From assembly GCA_017443345.1 (NCBI GenBank), contig JAFSNR010000008.1, positions 1 through 64,000 on the forward strand: a DNA stretch of 64,000 bases, read 5' to 3'. Shown here in pieces: positions 1-9,525 of the stretch. Origin of the DNA: Prevotella sp. (lineage in GTDB: Bacteria; Bacteroidota; Bacteroidia; Bacteroidales; Bacteroidaceae). The notes under the pieces are model-generated. The model was not told the origin of the DNA. It searched no databases and saw nothing but the letters and a program-made list of their open reading frames with translations. Positions within the stretch are counted from its first letter, which is position 1. Each line of letters starts with the position of its first letter. The translations under genes were made by a program, and so were the position numbers.

Positions 1-1
1 G

Positions 2-499
2 CGTCCCGATCTCTACATTCCTATCGCAGAGAAGAAGGTGTTCTCAGAGGCGGCTACCCACTCGGGCATCTCTTCAGGTGTTATCAAGGCGGCTTGGGAT
101 GCAGCCGGTGAAGTCATCCGCACGTGGGCCACTGAAGGTCACTCCGTACCCCTGCCCGGTCTGGGAACCATGCGCTTCGGCGTCCGTTCGAAGGCTGTAG
201 AGAAGCTGGAGGACGTGAAGGCCAACCTGATCACCACCCGTCGTATCGTGTTCACGCCCAACGTCGACGTGAAGGACGAGCTGAAGAACACGGCTATCCA
301 GATCACCTGTCTCGACGAGGAGGGTAACGTCCTGAAGCGTGTAACCAGCGGTGACAGCGGCACCGTAGAGGATCCCGAGAACGAGAATGAGAACGAGAAC
401 AGCGGCTCAGAGAACAGCGGTTCAAGTTCTGAGAATAGCGGTTCAGAGCAGAACAGCGGTTCAGGTTCAGAGAGCGGCGGATTCGACCTTGGGAACTAG
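2..499 (+). CDS. HU-like histone-family DNA-binding protein, 5' end cut by window edge
   Basis: The reading frame is open from base 2, so the true start lies upstream; an in-frame GTG at 38 is probably internal because the sense sequence before it (RPDLYIPIAEKKV) fits the N-terminal strand of Bacteroidetes HU-related proteins. The family (TIGR01201-like) binds DNA as a dimer in the nucleoid. The visible core runs from TATHS/SGISSG-like residues to about residue 110, followed by an acidic, low-complexity tail of E, N, S and G (codons from about 370 to 490) that is probably disordered. It is followed by a heptamer array and then the smalltalk peptide, a pairing common in Bacteroides and Prevotella. 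The family call is good; the tail length is unusual. Confidence 0.8.
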   Translation, partial: RPDLYIPIAEKKVFSEAATHSGISSGVIKAAWDAAGEVIRTWATEGHSVPLPGLGTMRFGVRSKAVEKLEDVKANLITTRRIVFTPNVDVKDELKNTAIQITCLDEEGNVLKRVTSGDSGTVEDPENENENENSGSENSGSSSENSGSEQNSGSGSESGGFDLGN

Positions 500-503
500 T
501 TCT

Positions 504-566
504 GAGTTTAGAGTTTAGAGTTTAAAGTTTAGAGTTTATAGTTTAAAGTTTAAAGTTTATAGCTTA
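504..566 (+). repeat. Heptamer array (class A, gagttta) between HU-like gene and smalltalk gene
   Basis: Nine consecutive 7-nt units of the form (g/a/t)agttta, the last being tagctta. The array begins 4 nt after the upstream stop codon and its final base is the A of the smalltalk ATG at 566. Units contain TAG or TAA, so stops occur in all three frames. Confidence 0.9.
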
Positions 567-673
567 TGACAAAGAAGGAAACGCTTAAGTGGTCGCTGCA
601 GATACTCGCTTCGATTATCTCAGCTGTGCTGACGGCACTTGGTACGACCTCGTGTATGGGGTATGTGGCCTAG
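566..673 (+). CDS. Smalltalk family peptide
   Basis: A 35-residue ORF starting MTKKETLKWSLQ and ending CMGYVA. It has one hydrophobic segment (about residues 10-28, LQILASIISAVLTALG) followed by TTSCMG. This matches the pattern of the Bacteroidetes smalltalk proteins, tiny hydrophobic peptides with a Lys-rich start and a TSC near the end, usually found next to HU-like genes. Its function is unknown. It follows the HU-like gene on the same strand, separated only by the heptamer array, and a hairpin terminator follows at 687-716, so the two are probably co-transcribed. It could be a single-pass membrane peptide; the Cys does not sit in a convincing lipobox. Confidence 0.8.
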   Translation: MTKKETLKWSLQILASIISAVLTALGTTSCMGYVA

Positions 674-686
674 AATCTTAAAAACA

Positions 687-716
687 ATCATCCCCAACCG
701 AATGGCTGGGGATGAT
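687..716 (+). terminator. Hairpin terminator after smalltalk gene
   Basis: A perfect 10-bp stem (atcatcccca / tggggatgat) with a 10-nt loop, starting 13 nt after the smalltalk stop. It probably also ends the convergent gene at 727-1206, although there is no long T run on either side. Confidence 0.75.
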
Positions 717-726
717 CGTTTATGGT

Positions 727-1206
727 TTACTCTTCCTCGGGAATCGCCGAGAACGTCAGCTTCTCGTAACCTTCGAAATCGTCGAACTGCAACTGGAAGG
801 TGGAGTACTGGTAGAAGTTACCACCCGTGTTATGGGTGTCCTTCACCGGCTTGCTCTTGGCCAGCGCGTTGAGGATGCGGTTGTAGATGACCTTATCGTT
901 CTTCTCGTCCTCAATCTGAATAGCCATCGAGGTCACGATGCCGTTCTCGACCTTGTAGGTGTAGTCACCAGCAGCGTAGAGCTGGAAGGCCTCGGTCTCG
1001 AGAATCGTCTCCAGTTCGCCTACGGCCTTCTCGAGGTCTTCCTTGGCCCAGTTGATATAATTGATGGGCTCCAGATTAGCGTCGAGCTTGATATAGGTTG
1101 TGTCACAATCGTTGGTGACATTGGTCTCTTCTGCCAAAACAGCGGTGCAGGTCAGCATCATCATACCGACCAGCAGGGATTTCATCATTGCGTTCATCAT
1201 CTTCAT
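727..1206 (-). CDS. Secreted protein of unknown function
   Basis: A 159-residue protein with an N-terminal signal peptide (hydrophobic residues about 8-24, cleavage near AVLAEE), so probably periplasmic. The mature part is acidic and ends in PEEE. I recognise no catalytic motif or family; the pattern IKLDANLEPINYINW and the alternation of beta-like stretches suggest a small alpha/beta domain. The start is uncertain because several Met codons (residues 1, 3, 4, 7, 8) lie close together; the first, at 1206, is kept because the -7 promoter element at 1238-1245 leaves a leader of about 25 nt. The gene appears monocistronic, with hairpins on both sides. Confidence 0.6.
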   Translation of the reverse strand: MKMMNAMMKSLLVGMMMLTCTAVLAEETNVTNDCDTTYIKLDANLEPINYINWAKEDLEKAVGELETILETEAFQLYAAGDYTYKVENGIVTSMAIQIEDEKNDKVIYNRILNALAKSKPVKDTHNTGGNFYQYSTFQLQFDDFEGYEKLTFSAIPEEE

Positions 1207-1237
1207 CTCTTTTAACTCTTTTATATCTTAGACGTTG

Positions 1238-1245
1238 CAAAGGTA
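1238..1245 (-). promoter_or_regulatory. -7 element (TACCTTTG) for the secreted protein
   Basis: On the minus strand the sequence reads TACCTTTG, matching the Bacteroidetes -7 consensus TAnnTTTG, 32 nt before the start at 1206. Confidence 0.7.
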
Positions 1246-1315
1246 AGCATTTATTAATGACATTACAAGAATTTTTGGCTAAAAATTCAAAAAATGGCCG
1301 TAAACGATTACCTTT

Positions 1316-1353
1316 TTGACAAAAGTCAACGAGAATTGGTGTCAAATTGACAC
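1316..1353. promoter_or_regulatory. Cluster of TTGAC/GTCAA half-sites, possible operator
   Basis: Two inverted repeats share one half-site: TTGAC-aaaa-GTCAA (1316-1329) and GTGTCAA-a-TTGACAC (1339-1353). They lie upstream of the promoter at 1238-1245 and just beyond the 3' end of the beta-galactosidase gene. This is a candidate binding site for a dimeric regulator; no regulator can be named. Confidence 0.45.
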
Positions 1354-1361
1354 AAAAAGAA

Positions 1362-1385
1362 ATCTCCCAGCCGAAACTGGGAGAT
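1362..1385 (-). terminator. Rho-independent terminator of the beta-galactosidase gene
   Basis: A 9-bp stem (atctcccag / ctgggagat) with a 6-nt loop, followed on the minus strand by TTTCTTTTT. It sits just after the gene's stop codon at 1394. Confidence 0.8.
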
Positions 1386-1393
1386 CTGTTTGG

Positions 1394-5226
<3,833 letters not shown>

Positions 5227-5230
5227 ATTT

Positions 5231-5250
5231 AAGTTCCGCATGCGGAACTT
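5231..5250. repeat. Perfect 20-bp palindrome
   Basis: AAGTTCCGCA followed directly by TGCGGAACTT, with no spacer, in the gap between the convergent nth and CpxP-like genes. It may be a protein-binding site or part of a bidirectional termination region. Confidence 0.7.
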
Positions 5251-5253
5251 ATA

Positions 5254-5288
5254 GGGGTTAGGGGTTGGAGGTTAGAGGTTAGAGGCTA
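5254..5288. repeat. Heptamer array (class F, gaggtta) ending at a stop codon
   Basis: Five 7-nt units (ggggtta, ggggttg, gaggtta, gaggtta, gaggcta). The last three bases are the complement of the TAG stop codon of the CpxP-like gene. Confidence 0.85.
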
Positions 5289-5714
5289 CTTCTTTTTGCG
5301 TTCCATGTGTCCGCGAAGGGCTCTGCGATGGAAACGATTCTCGGCCTTGATGACGTCGTAGACCTTGGATGCGGGCAGCACCTCGAAGAACTTCACGTGA
5401 TAACTCTGAGCGATGCGACGCTGCTCGAGTTCGAGTTCATCGCGCTTCTCCACAGCCTTGCGACAGGCCTTCTCGTCAGTAGGCTTGTTCTTACCCAGCT
5501 CCTTCATCTGCTTATAGACGGCGCGCTGCTTACACTGCATCTCACGATAGATGGGAAAGAACTTGGCTGCCTCATCGGCAGTGAGGTTGGCCTCCGTCGT
5601 CATAAACTGCTCAAGGGCGGCCTGGAACTTCTCGGGCGAGAACTTCTGCTGCTCCTCAGCGCGGACTGAGACCAGGGAGAATAGGAAGAGGGTGATAAGG
5701 ATAATCTGCTTCAT
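5286..5714 (-). CDS. CpxP/Spy-like periplasmic protein of the sigma operon
   Basis: A 142-residue protein with a signal peptide (MKQIILITLFLFSLVSVRA) and a mature part rich in charged helices. It includes an LTADEAAKFFPIYREM segment that resembles the LTxxQ-type helix of Spy/CpxP envelope stress proteins. It would act in the periplasm, possibly as a chaperone or sensor. The start at 5714 is preferred over the in-frame ATG at 5759, which lies inside the upstream gene and does not give an N-terminal signal peptide. It is the last gene of an operon of small secreted protein, ECF sigma factor, membrane protein and this protein. In Bacteroidales, sigma-70/anti-sigma/CpxP-like triplets of this kind are common. 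The function itself is an inference. Confidence 0.7.
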   Translation of the reverse strand: MKQIILITLFLFSLVSVRAEEQQKFSPEKFQAALEQFMTTEANLTADEAAKFFPIYREMQCKQRAVYKQMKELGKNKPTDEKACRKAVEKRDELELEQRRIAQSYHVKFFEVLPASKVYDVIKAENRFHRRALRGHMERKKK

Positions 5715-5727
5715 CGGACTGGTTGTA

Positions 5728-6078
5728 TTAATTATCTGACAACAAGGCATAAATCTCATGATTATCGAGCATCATGTAGTCGGCAGCCTCATCGATCGAC
5801 TCCTCCATAGACTCCTGCTGGGCAGCCATCTGGACTGGCGCCTCGGGCTGGGCCTCGGGCTGAGACATGAACAGCCAGGCAGCACCCGAGATAAACAACG
5901 CTGCGATACAGGCTGCTGCGATGTAGAGGGAACGACGCATACGCACCTGGCGCGCCTTAACGGGGCGCTCGGGCAACTGTTGCATCAACTGGGAGGCAAA
6001 TGCATCAAAATAGCCCTCGGGAACCTGATAGGGATTCCGACGGCCAACTCTTTCTTCTATGTACTTTTCGTCACTCAT
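5728..6078 (-). CDS. Small membrane protein, likely anti-sigma factor
   Basis: A 116-residue protein with a soluble N-terminus containing VPEGYFDAF, a motif seen in many Bacteroidales proteins encoded next to ECF sigma factors. One membrane helix follows (about residues 50-70, LYIAAACIAALFISGAAWLF) and then a short outer part rich in Q, E and A. The layout suits an anti-sigma factor that holds the sigma factor at the inner membrane, but no recognised zinc-binding anti-sigma motif is present. The start at 6078 (MSDEKYIEERVG) is preferred over 6105, which would crowd the sigma gene ending at 6111. It is 13 nt upstream of the CpxP-like gene. Confidence 0.65.
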   Translation of the reverse strand: MSDEKYIEERVGRRNPYQVPEGYFDAFASQLMQQLPERPVKARQVRMRRSLYIAAACIAALFISGAAWLFMSQPEAQPEAPVQMAAQQESMEESIDEAADYMMLDNHEIYALLSDN

Positions 6079-6110
6079 TTGTATATCAGACGTATAAATA
6101 ATCAAATAGT

Positions 6111-6620
6111 TTAATCGTGAGCCTTAAAAAATGCTGTTATTTTCTTCACGGCGATGTGATAGGAGGCTTTGAGGGCACCTTCGGAGGTGTTGAGCAGGCG
6201 ACTGATGTCGGCATACTTCATATCGTCAAAGTAACGCAGCTGGAAGACCGTGCGCTGTACTTCGGGCAAGGAAGCCATCGCCTCCTGCAGCAAGGCCTCA
6301 GCCTCAGATCCATCGAAATAGGGATCGGCCATCAGCGTACGGGCAACACTCATCTCGTCGGAGGTAGCTACAGGGCGCTTCTTGTTGCGACGGATAAAAT
6401 CGAGACACTCGTTGATAGCTATGCGCGAGAGCCAGGTTGACTCCTTAGCATCGCCATGAAAGGTGTCGAAGGCGTTCCAGGCCTTCATGAAGGTATTCTG
6501 GAGCAGGTCATTGGCATCTTCATGAGACATCACCATACGACGAATCATCCAATACAGCTGTTCACTATACTGGTGCACCAACTTCTCGAAGGCAGCACGT
6601 TGCGACTTCGAATCCATCAT
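6111..6620 (-). CDS. ECF-type RNA polymerase sigma factor
   Basis: A 169-residue sigma-70 family protein. Region 2 is seen in SEQLYWMIRRMVMSHEDANDLLQNTF and in FDTFHGDAKESTWLSRIAINECLDFIR. Region 4 is seen in LLQEAMASLPEVQRTVFQLRYFDDMKYADISRLLNTSEGALKASYHIAVKKI, the helix-turn-helix that reads the -35 region. Length is typical of group 4 sigma factors. Its ATG overlaps the stop of the preceding gene (ATGA at 6617-6620), indicating translational coupling. It probably controls an envelope-stress or surface-protein regulon through the membrane protein encoded next. The family call is firm; the regulon is unknown. Confidence 0.92.
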   Translation of the reverse strand: MMDSKSQRAAFEKLVHQYSEQLYWMIRRMVMSHEDANDLLQNTFMKAWNAFDTFHGDAKESTWLSRIAINECLDFIRRNKKRPVATSDEMSVARTLMADPYFDGSEAEALLQEAMASLPEVQRTVFQLRYFDDMKYADISRLLNTSEGALKASYHIAVKKITAFFKAHD

Positions 6621-6892
6621 CGTACGGAAACCTTGCGCACTACATCGCCCACCTTCACGATGTAGCAGCCCTTGGGAATACTCAATTCAAATCTCTGGGC
6701 AGGACTAGTGATGCGTTCCTCCATAACACACTTACCCGTCAGCGAGATGACCTCGAGGACCTGACCCTCTGCACCAGTGACACTCAAGGTACCATTGGCA
6801 TAGGAAATAGAGGTCGCCATCGCCGTCAACGGCAGCATCAGCGACATCATGAGTCCTGCGACGAATATGAGCAATCTTCTATGCATAAGCAT
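6617..6892 (-). CDS. Small secreted protein with a sorting-domain-like C-terminus
   Basis: A protein of about 91 residues with a signal peptide (HRRLLIFVAGLMMSLMLPLTAMA). The mature part resembles the C-terminal beta-sandwich of Bacteroidetes secreted proteins: TLSVTGAEGQVLEVISLTG followed by LSIPKGCYIVKVGDVVRKV, the KGxYIVKVG pattern of type IX (Por) sorting domains. It is not attached to a larger passenger. Starts at 6892 or 6886 are both possible; the -7 element at 6905-6912 excludes the longer frame to 6946. It overlaps the sigma gene by 4 nt and heads its operon, so it may be a sensed surface signal or a remnant. The role is unknown. Confidence 0.6.
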   Translation of the reverse strand: MLMHRRLLIFVAGLMMSLMLPLTAMATSISYANGTLSVTGAEGQVLEVISLTGKCVMEERITSPAQRFELSIPKGCYIVKVGDVVRKVSVR

Positions 6893-6904
6893 CAATAACT
6901 GGGG

Positions 6905-6912
6905 CAAAGATA
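6905..6912 (-). promoter_or_regulatory. -7 element (TATCTTTG) of the sigma-factor operon
   Basis: The minus strand reads TATCTTTG, 13-19 nt before the two candidate starts of the first gene. Confidence 0.7.
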
Positions 6913-6968
6913 TGAAATAAATGTGAAAATGCCAAATTTTTTGCAAAAAAATCGCACTTTTGCTGCGT

Positions 6969-7766
6969 TCAGACGTCGAAAACGTCCATTTCGTTCGTCA
7001 AAAACGTATTTTCGAACACTTCCTTGGCCTCACCAAGCAGCACCTGCTCATCATCGTAACGCGAGCTGTAATGCCCCAGAAGCAGCTTCCCCACCCCAGC
7101 CTCGCGCGCCACCAAAGCAGCCTGACGAGCTGTAGAGTGACAATACTTCTCGGCCGACTGCAGACGATCCTCGCCATAGGTGCTCTCGTGGTAGAGCGTA
7201 GAGACACCCTTGAGTTCGTCAGCCAACTGAGGCAGGTATTTCGTGTCGCTGATATAGGCATAGCTGCGCAGCACATCTTCGGGTCTGCGGGTGGGTTTCT
7301 CACTGATGAGGTAGCCACAGCAGGGTACACGGTGCTGCAAGGGGATGCTCTCGACGGTGATACTACGGTCCTCGAAGACCACCTCGCGACGAGTGGTGTC
7401 GACAGGATGGAACTCGACGGAGAAGCCCAGGTCGTGGGTGTAGAACTGTATCTGATGTTCCAGTTCAGGCCCCAATGCCTCGGGTCCATGCACATGAAGG
7501 GTCGCAATGCGTCCCACGAGTCCGAAGGTGGAGATCATACCAATGAGTCCGAAGCAATGGTCGCCATGAAGATGGGTGATGAAGACATGCCCCAGTTTGG
7601 TAAAGCGCACCCTGCACCTGCGAAGCTGCATCTGGGTGCCCTCAGCACAGTCGAGCATCAGAATCTTCTGGCGCACCTCGATGATCTGCGACGAGGCGTT
7701 ATGACGAAGGGTGGGAAGCGCACTTCCACAACCCAGAATATGAACCTTAAAGGGATCCACGGGCAC
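6969..7766 (-). CDS. rnz: Ribonuclease Z (tRNA 3' processing)
   Basis: A 265-residue metallo-beta-lactamase-fold endonuclease that trims the 3' trailer of tRNA precursors. The metal-binding motif HLHGDH is at residues 65-70, with the N-terminal LGCGSALPT, the PLQHRVPCCGYL segment, SDTKY and the late GHYSSRY metal ligand all present. It is shorter than the usual ~300 residues: between GYLISEKP and SYAYISDT there are only about ten residues where relatives carry some 40-50. The start is GTG at 7766, which overlaps the TAG of the lipoprotein gene by one base (TAGTG), suggesting coupled translation. Function is well supported. Confidence 0.9.
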   Translation of the reverse strand: MPVDPFKVHILGCGSALPTLRHNASSQIIEVRQKILMLDCAEGTQMQLRRCRVRFTKLGHVFITHLHGDHCFGLIGMISTFGLVGRIATLHVHGPEALGPELEHQIQFYTHDLGFSVEFHPVDTTRREVVFEDRSITVESIPLQHRVPCCGYLISEKPTRRPEDVLRSYAYISDTKYLPQLADELKGVSTLYHESTYGEDRLQSAEKYCHSTARQAALVAREAGVGKLLLGHYSSRYDDEQVLLGEAKEVFENTFLTNEMDVFDV

Positions 7767-8464
7767 TAAATCTTATTAAACTCGTCGAGCGACTCCTCGA
7801 GTTCAAGACCTCGGAGGTCAATCTTGGGTTTGGGCTTCCAACGGGTATACTCGAAGGTCTCCTCCTCGTCGCGCATCTTACCGATGGTCTTATAAGCCAA
7901 CGTATCGGCACCGAGAATCAGGAGTTCGTAAAGGTTCAGCTCCTCTTCGTCGCCACCACCCTCACGGACAGACAGGATCTCGAGATTACCGTTGTAGATC
8001 TTCCACGTGCGATAGAAGATATTAGTCATCTCGATACTCTCAGCCACACCACCTTCCTTGATGCGGATACCCACCTCAGCACTTCCGTCGAGAGGATCGG
8101 GCATCACCCAGTCGCCCAACAGTGTATTGAGATTGATAACCTTCGTAGCGACAGTCTTATCAGGATTTGTCATGACAGCCAGACGATCGCCACTCTGCAG
8201 ACCACCAAAGACCTGATTTTCCTCCTGGGCTGTGGTGAGACTCAGATGAAGGGTATCACCACTATCAGTAAGCACCTCCAACGTATTCATCGCCGTAGCA
8301 GGACCACAGAGACCATAGATCGTCTTGTCACGAGGCACAAGGTCCTCAATGTCGGTAGAGTCTTCGTCATAGACTACAGTCTGGTTGGATTTACCTCCAC
8401 CAAAACAGCTGCCCAGCATCATGATGCCAGCAACCATCACTCCGATAAATAAACTCTTTCTCAT
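7766..8464 (-). CDS. Lipoprotein with lipocalin-like C-terminal part
   Basis: A 232-residue protein with a lipoprotein signal: a hydrophobic stretch to MMLGSC with the lipid-modified Cys20, followed by FGGGKS. The mature N-terminal half has an NlpE-like feel (IYGLCGPATAM, DSGDTLHL). The second half (GDWVMPDPLDGS, EGGVAESIEM, YRTWKIYNGNLEIL) has the strand pattern of lipocalin-like lipoproteins found in Prevotella. It would sit in the outer or inner membrane facing the periplasm. Ligand and function are unknown. It lies between mazG and rnz on the same strand and is translationally coupled to rnz. Confidence 0.65.
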   Translation of the reverse strand: MRKSLFIGVMVAGIMMLGSCFGGGKSNQTVVYDEDSTDIEDLVPRDKTIYGLCGPATAMNTLEVLTDSGDTLHLSLTTAQEENQVFGGLQSGDRLAVMTNPDKTVATKVINLNTLLGDWVMPDPLDGSAEVGIRIKEGGVAESIEMTNIFYRTWKIYNGNLEILSVREGGGDEEELNLYELLILGADTLAYKTIGKMRDEEETFEYTRWKPKPKIDLRGLELEESLDEFNKI

Positions 8465-8484
8465 ATCATTATTTCATTTTTCAC

Positions 8485-8571
8485 ATTTTCTCAATTTCTC
8501 ATTATCTCATTTTCTCAATTTCTCGTTATCTCATTTCCTCAATCTCTCATTTCCCCAATCTCTCATTCTCC
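8485..8571. repeat. Octamer array (class C) spanning the end of mazG
   Basis: About eleven 8-nt units (attttctc, aatttctc, attatctc and variants; gagaaaat on the minus strand). The array codes for the last residues and the TGA stop of mazG and runs to within about 20 nt of the lipoprotein start. Same class as 30139-30226. Confidence 0.85.
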
Positions 8572-9437
8572 TTCGCTTCTTCCCAGAGGGCATCCATCTC
8601 ACCCAGCGTCATATCCTTCAGGGGTTTCCCCACCTTGATGCTGTGGGCCTCGATATAATTGAAACGACCGATAAACTTACGATTCGTCATCTCGAGGGCA
8701 TTGTCGGGATTGAGCTTATAGAGACGGGCTGCATTGATGACGCTGAAGAGAAAATCGCCCAACTCCTTCGTGGAGTTCTCCTTGTCTTCCTTGTTCAGCT
8801 CGACCTCCAGCTCATCGAGTTCCTCACGGACCTTCTTCCATACATCCTGGCGATCCTCCCAGTCAAAGCCCACATTGCGGGCCTTGTCCTGGATGCGATA
8901 GGCCTTAATCAGTGATGGCAGGGCCTCAGGCACACCAGAAAGGACGCTCTTGTTGCCATCCTTCTCCTTGAGCTTGATCTGCTCCCAGTTCTCGAGGACC
9001 TGCGAAACGGTTGTTACACTAGTAGTACTAGTCTTACTAGATTGACTAGTATTACTAGAAATACTAGTATCACTTGGTACAAAGGGCAACGGCTTTGGAT
9101 CGACGGCATTGATCTGGGAGGGATGATAGACGTGGGGATGACGGGTAATCATCTTCTTCGTCAGTGCATCGCAGACATCAGCCATATCGAACTGCTCCTT
9201 CTCCTCGGCAATCTTCGCATAGAAGCAGATATGGAGCAACACATCGCCCAACTCCTTACAGATGTCGTGAATGTCGTTCTTGATCAAAGCGTCGCAGAGT
9301 TCGTAAGTCTCTTCTATCGTATTGGGTCTCAGACTCTCGTTCGTCTGCTTCTTGTCCCAAGGACAATTGGCCCTTAACGCGTCTAAAACGTCAAGAAAAC
9401 GCCCGAAAGCCTGCATTTTTTCCTCTTTTGTATGCAT
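8547..9437 (-). CDS. mazG: MazG nucleoside triphosphate pyrophosphohydrolase
   Basis: A 296-residue enzyme that hydrolyses NTPs/dNTPs to monophosphates and pyrophosphate, for house-cleaning. The first MazG domain shows CPWDKKQT, EETYELCDAL and ELGDVLLHICFYAKIAEE with the metal-binding E-x-x-E and E-x-x-D pattern. The second has ELGDFLFSVINAAR. The linker holds a Ser/Thr-only tract at residues 122-145, encoded by a nonamer array (9019-9072) that is absent from the typical linker of relatives. The last residues (ENERLGK) and the stop codon are encoded by an octamer array. The start at 9437 fits the family (MHTKEEKMQAFGR) and a -7 element at 9457-9464. Divergent from valS. Confidence 0.93.
   Translation of the reverse strand: MHTKEEKMQAFGRFLDVLDALRANCPWDKKQTNESLRPNTIEETYELCDALIKNDIHDICKELGDVLLHICFYAKIAEEKEQFDMADVCDALTKKMITRHPHVYHPSQINAVDPKPLPFVPSDTSISSNTSQSSKTSTTSVTTVSQVLENWEQIKLKEKDGNKSVLSGVPEALPSLIKAYRIQDKARNVGFDWEDRQDVWKKVREELDELEVELNKEDKENSTKELGDFLFSVINAARLYKLNPDNALEMTNRKFIGRFNYIEAHSIKVGKPLKDMTLGEMDALWEEAKENERLGK
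9019..9072. repeat. Nonamer array (class D, ctagNNNNN) inside mazG
   Basis: Six 9-nt units, each beginning ctag: ctagtagta, ctagtctta, ctagattga, ctagtatta, ctagaaata, ctagtatca. Because 9 is a multiple of 3 the mazG frame is kept, giving a Ser/Thr-rich linker. Confidence 0.9.
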
Positions 9438-9456
9438 AATGATGAAATTATTGGGG

Positions 9457-9464
9457 CAAAGATA
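9457..9464 (-). promoter_or_regulatory. -7 element (TATCTTTG) for mazG
   Basis: The minus strand reads TATCTTTG 20 nt before the mazG ATG. It is arranged back to back with the valS promoter. Confidence 0.7.
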
Positions 9465-9486
9465 ACACTTTTCGGTGGATTTTTAC

Positions 9487-9494
9487 TAATTTTG
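9487..9494 (+). promoter_or_regulatory. -7 element (TAATTTTG) for valS
   Basis: TAATTTTG followed by C, ending 31 nt before the valS ATG at 9526. Confidence 0.65.
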
Positions 9495-9525
9495 CAGCGA
9501 TTTTTGAAAATTATTAAACATAAAT

